A DNA stretch of 64,000 nucleotides from Stercorarius parasiticus (lineage: Eukaryota; Chordata; Aves; Charadriiformes; Stercorariidae). Both the position numbers and the translations under genes were made by a program. This document shows, in pieces, positions 62,040-64,000 of this stretch (position 1 is the stretch's first letter; each line of letters begins with the position of its first letter). The DNA lies in assembly GCA_013396915.1 (NCBI GenBank), contig VWZL01004642.1, forward strand, positions 62,001 through 126,000. The letters are read 5' to 3'. Below the pieces are notes generated by a model. The model ran no database searches. It had not been told where the DNA came from and saw only the letters and a program-made list of their open reading frames with translations.

Positions 62040-62216
62040 TTAATCTTCCCCAAGTAGTATCTGTTTTGCCTGTGACAGTAATTGCTGAATGATTTCCCTG
62101 TCTCTATCTCGACCCATGAGCTTTTTGTTTTATTTTCTCCTCTGTCCTGTTGAGGAAGTGGAGTGATAGAGTGACTTGGTGAGCACCTGGTGGATAGCCA
62201 AAGTTCACCCACCACG

Positions 62217-64000
62217 CTCCTTTTCACTGGTGGTAGGTAACAAGGTACATAATCCAGGATGTCTCAAATGATGTTAAATTCCTATTCAAAACAGTTGAAC
62301 TGTGCCATACACACCTACCACAGAGCACGTTAAAAACTGCTCAGTTCCTGAAGTAATGAGGAGATAGTTAACTAGCTGAAACCAAGTATTCCCCTGTGCA
62401 TGGGCATGTTATAGTAACCAGATATTGAGAACACCACTGAACCCCCCTGAGAACCCCTAAACAGAGAGGACTTCATTTAAGGCTGTGGAGCCAGGTAGTC
62501 AAGTAATACAATATTGTCATTTTAGTAACAGTCTTTCTACAGCTTTTGCAAGGCCTCAGGAATGAGGCTTGTCAGGCTTCCTTTGCCTGAACCTTTTATA
62601 AATACCTAGAACTCATTTTTACATGATTCATCTGTAACACAGTTTTTAGCTATGGCTAAACTGTTTTATTTTTGCTTATGTTTGTATGGCAGAACCATAG
62701 TTTTGTATTTAACAGGAGAAACAAGCAACTATTATGTGCAGAATGAGACACTTATAACTTTAATGTGGTAATGTAGTACAGAGAAATACAGGTCTTTTAT
62801 GACAGCAGAAGCCTTGAAAGACAGGAACACAGAATGCCGTATAGAGGAGTAGAGGCAAGAGATGATAATGCCAGAGGCCCAGGCTAGCAATGGAGGCATC
62901 ATGCCTTTAAACAGTTCACAAATAGTCAGTTAAATAATCTCATACCTAGAATTAAACAAAACACATTTCAGGAACAATCAAGAGAACAAAGAACTGTTGT
63001 CTATTATTAAATATTTTCTGTATATTAGTAGTAATTTCTTCAGTTCTTTTTTTTTCTTTGTTCTTTAAGAATTGAATTTGAATAATAACTGGATGAAACA
63101 TCAAGATTTCAATCATACAAAAAATACGTTCTAGGATTATTTTTTTTCTGTTTGCCCACAAGATTTTCAGTGTAAGCAGCTGACAGGTAAAATAAAACCA
63201 GTTGTGACTCATGGACTAGCAGCTCAAGGCCAAGAAAACACCTTAAAATATGACAGAACTTTAAATGTGCTTATTTGTGAGCAAATGAGTCAAGGCCTTT
63301 TTAACTGTAGTATATTCTTACCTTTAGATCACTAAGGCATGCACTGTTTTCAGATACTCATGACGACTCATGCTGTATTACCAATGTCAAGCAAAAGCGC
63401 TAAAGTAATACAAGTTTTAAATAGTGTTAGTACTAATTTATTTATACTGTTTTCTTTTATAGAAAGTAGTTCAAACTACTAAAGCCACTGGTAACGTAAT
63501 TCCCATTTGCATGATTTGGAGAATGCATGTCAATTATGGAAATCAATGAACAATTAGTGATAAATTGATCTCCACGGTATTCCTGTAAATTGACTAACAC
63601 TAAATATATGTTCCAGCTGATTAGGTCTTAAGATGCAGGTACTTGGTAGTGGTGGAAAACTGCATATATAGGAGGGTGTTTGTGGAAGTAACATTCATAA
63701 ATTCATACATATACATGCATACACATATATGTAAGAACATTTTGTTTCTGCTTTTTCTCACCTCTTTCCACCTTCTCCTAGACACAATCTCTGCAAGTCA
63801 GTACCTGAGCCAAACAGCAGAGGCATATTAATGGATTCAATGGAAGTGCTGGACCTACCAGTTTTTTAAACGTTACAGGTTTGACTGCAGGCTGTGTGTT
63901 CATTATGACTGTGGCAAAAGATTTCAAAGTGGATACAACATACTGTCCTGATATAAATGACTGAAAAAAAAGAATTATACCTGCTCTGCAGAAGCTAACA
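62217..64000. other. Unique AT-rich DNA
   Basis: No repeat family or gene recognised. A short alternating purine-pyrimidine tract lies at 63703-63731 (ATACATATACATGCATACAC). Short open frames show no coding character. Confidence 0.55.

Larger units (their letters stand above)
61196..62216 (+). mobile_element. ERVL-type solo LTR (about 1.02 kb)
   Basis: Seen: begins TGTATTCAGCTTATGTGGCA and ends ...CACCCACCACG (terminal CA decayed to CG). In order it has a conserved 5' block (GGCTTCTGTGAGAAG, 61242-61256), a TATTTAA promoter-like box (61364-61370), a GAGTGAGAAAATGTGAGAGA stretch, a run of degenerate repeats with the core GCAGCCCATGGAGG (61510-61790), CCCCTGTGGCC units, a GGGAAGAGTATGAGGAGGAA block, a T-rich stretch and an AATAAA at 62034-62039. 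A TCTATCTCGACCCATGAGCT-type 3' block follows. Known: this architecture belongs to the large ERVL LTRs common in birds. It is depleted in CpG (TG/CA in their place), hence old. No ERV coding sequence flanks it. Open frames of 60-170 codons on both strands within it are artefacts of its GC-rich repeats. Flanks TTGCT / CTCCT match at 3 of 5 bases, a possible decayed 5-bp duplication. Confidence 0.85.

Noticed and set aside
61367..62057. Open frames of 122-173 codons (minus) and 135 codons (plus)
   Set aside because: They lie wholly inside the ERVL-type LTR, overlap on both strands and come from its GC-rich internal repeats.
1..64000. tRNA, rRNA, CRISPR arrays, bacterial operons, phage genes
   Set aside because: I looked for cloverleaf-type A/B boxes, regularly spaced repeats and dense ORFs; none was seen, and all evidence points to avian nuclear spacer or intron DNA.

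Overview
This window is avian nuclear DNA: AT-rich (about 35-38% GC by eye) and gene-poor, with no bacterial or viral gene organisation. The case for a bird is direct. About a dozen CR1 LINE fragments lie on both strands, several ending in the typical bird CR1 tail of repeated ATTCTATG units, together with a full-length ERVL-type solo LTR and a compact alpharetrovirus/ERVK-like solo LTR. The species and chromosome cannot be read from the sequence.

Layout. 0-10 kb: four CR1 pieces (1-337 +, 761-1194 -, 5801-6304 -, 9900-10124 +) in otherwise unique DNA. 16.2 kb: a CpG-rich solo LTR. 24-35 kb: CR1 pieces at 24.2 (-, internally deleted), 27.9 (-, old), 28.6 (+), 31.2 (-) and 34.1-35.1 kb (+, about 0.95 kb). 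39.0-39.4 kb: a GC-rich island of unknown origin. 41.9-44.5 kb: a pile-up of LINE pieces in alternating orientation. It holds a decayed non-CR1 LINE, then CR1 -, CR1 + (interrupted by a 982-base N gap), then CR1 -. 44.5-61.2 kb: unique AT-rich DNA with CA/TA microsatellites. 61.2-62.2 kb: an ERVL-type solo LTR. 62.2-64 kb: unique DNA.

Genes. No protein-coding gene can be named. On the minus strand I can trace a series of short open segments, each bounded by plausible acceptor and donor sites, whose reading phases fit together with no stop at the junctions. The best run covers 22,972 down to 7,985 (nine segments, 768 nt, about 256 codons), with weaker continuations to 41.7 kb and beyond. This could be a spliced gene with introns of several kb, but none of the peptides is recognisable. 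In AT-rich DNA of this length many such acceptor-donor pairs arise by chance, so these entries are low-confidence hypotheses.

Most long open frames here are CR1 reverse-transcriptase remnants, LTR sequence or chance. No tRNA, rRNA, CRISPR array, operon or bacterial feature is present.
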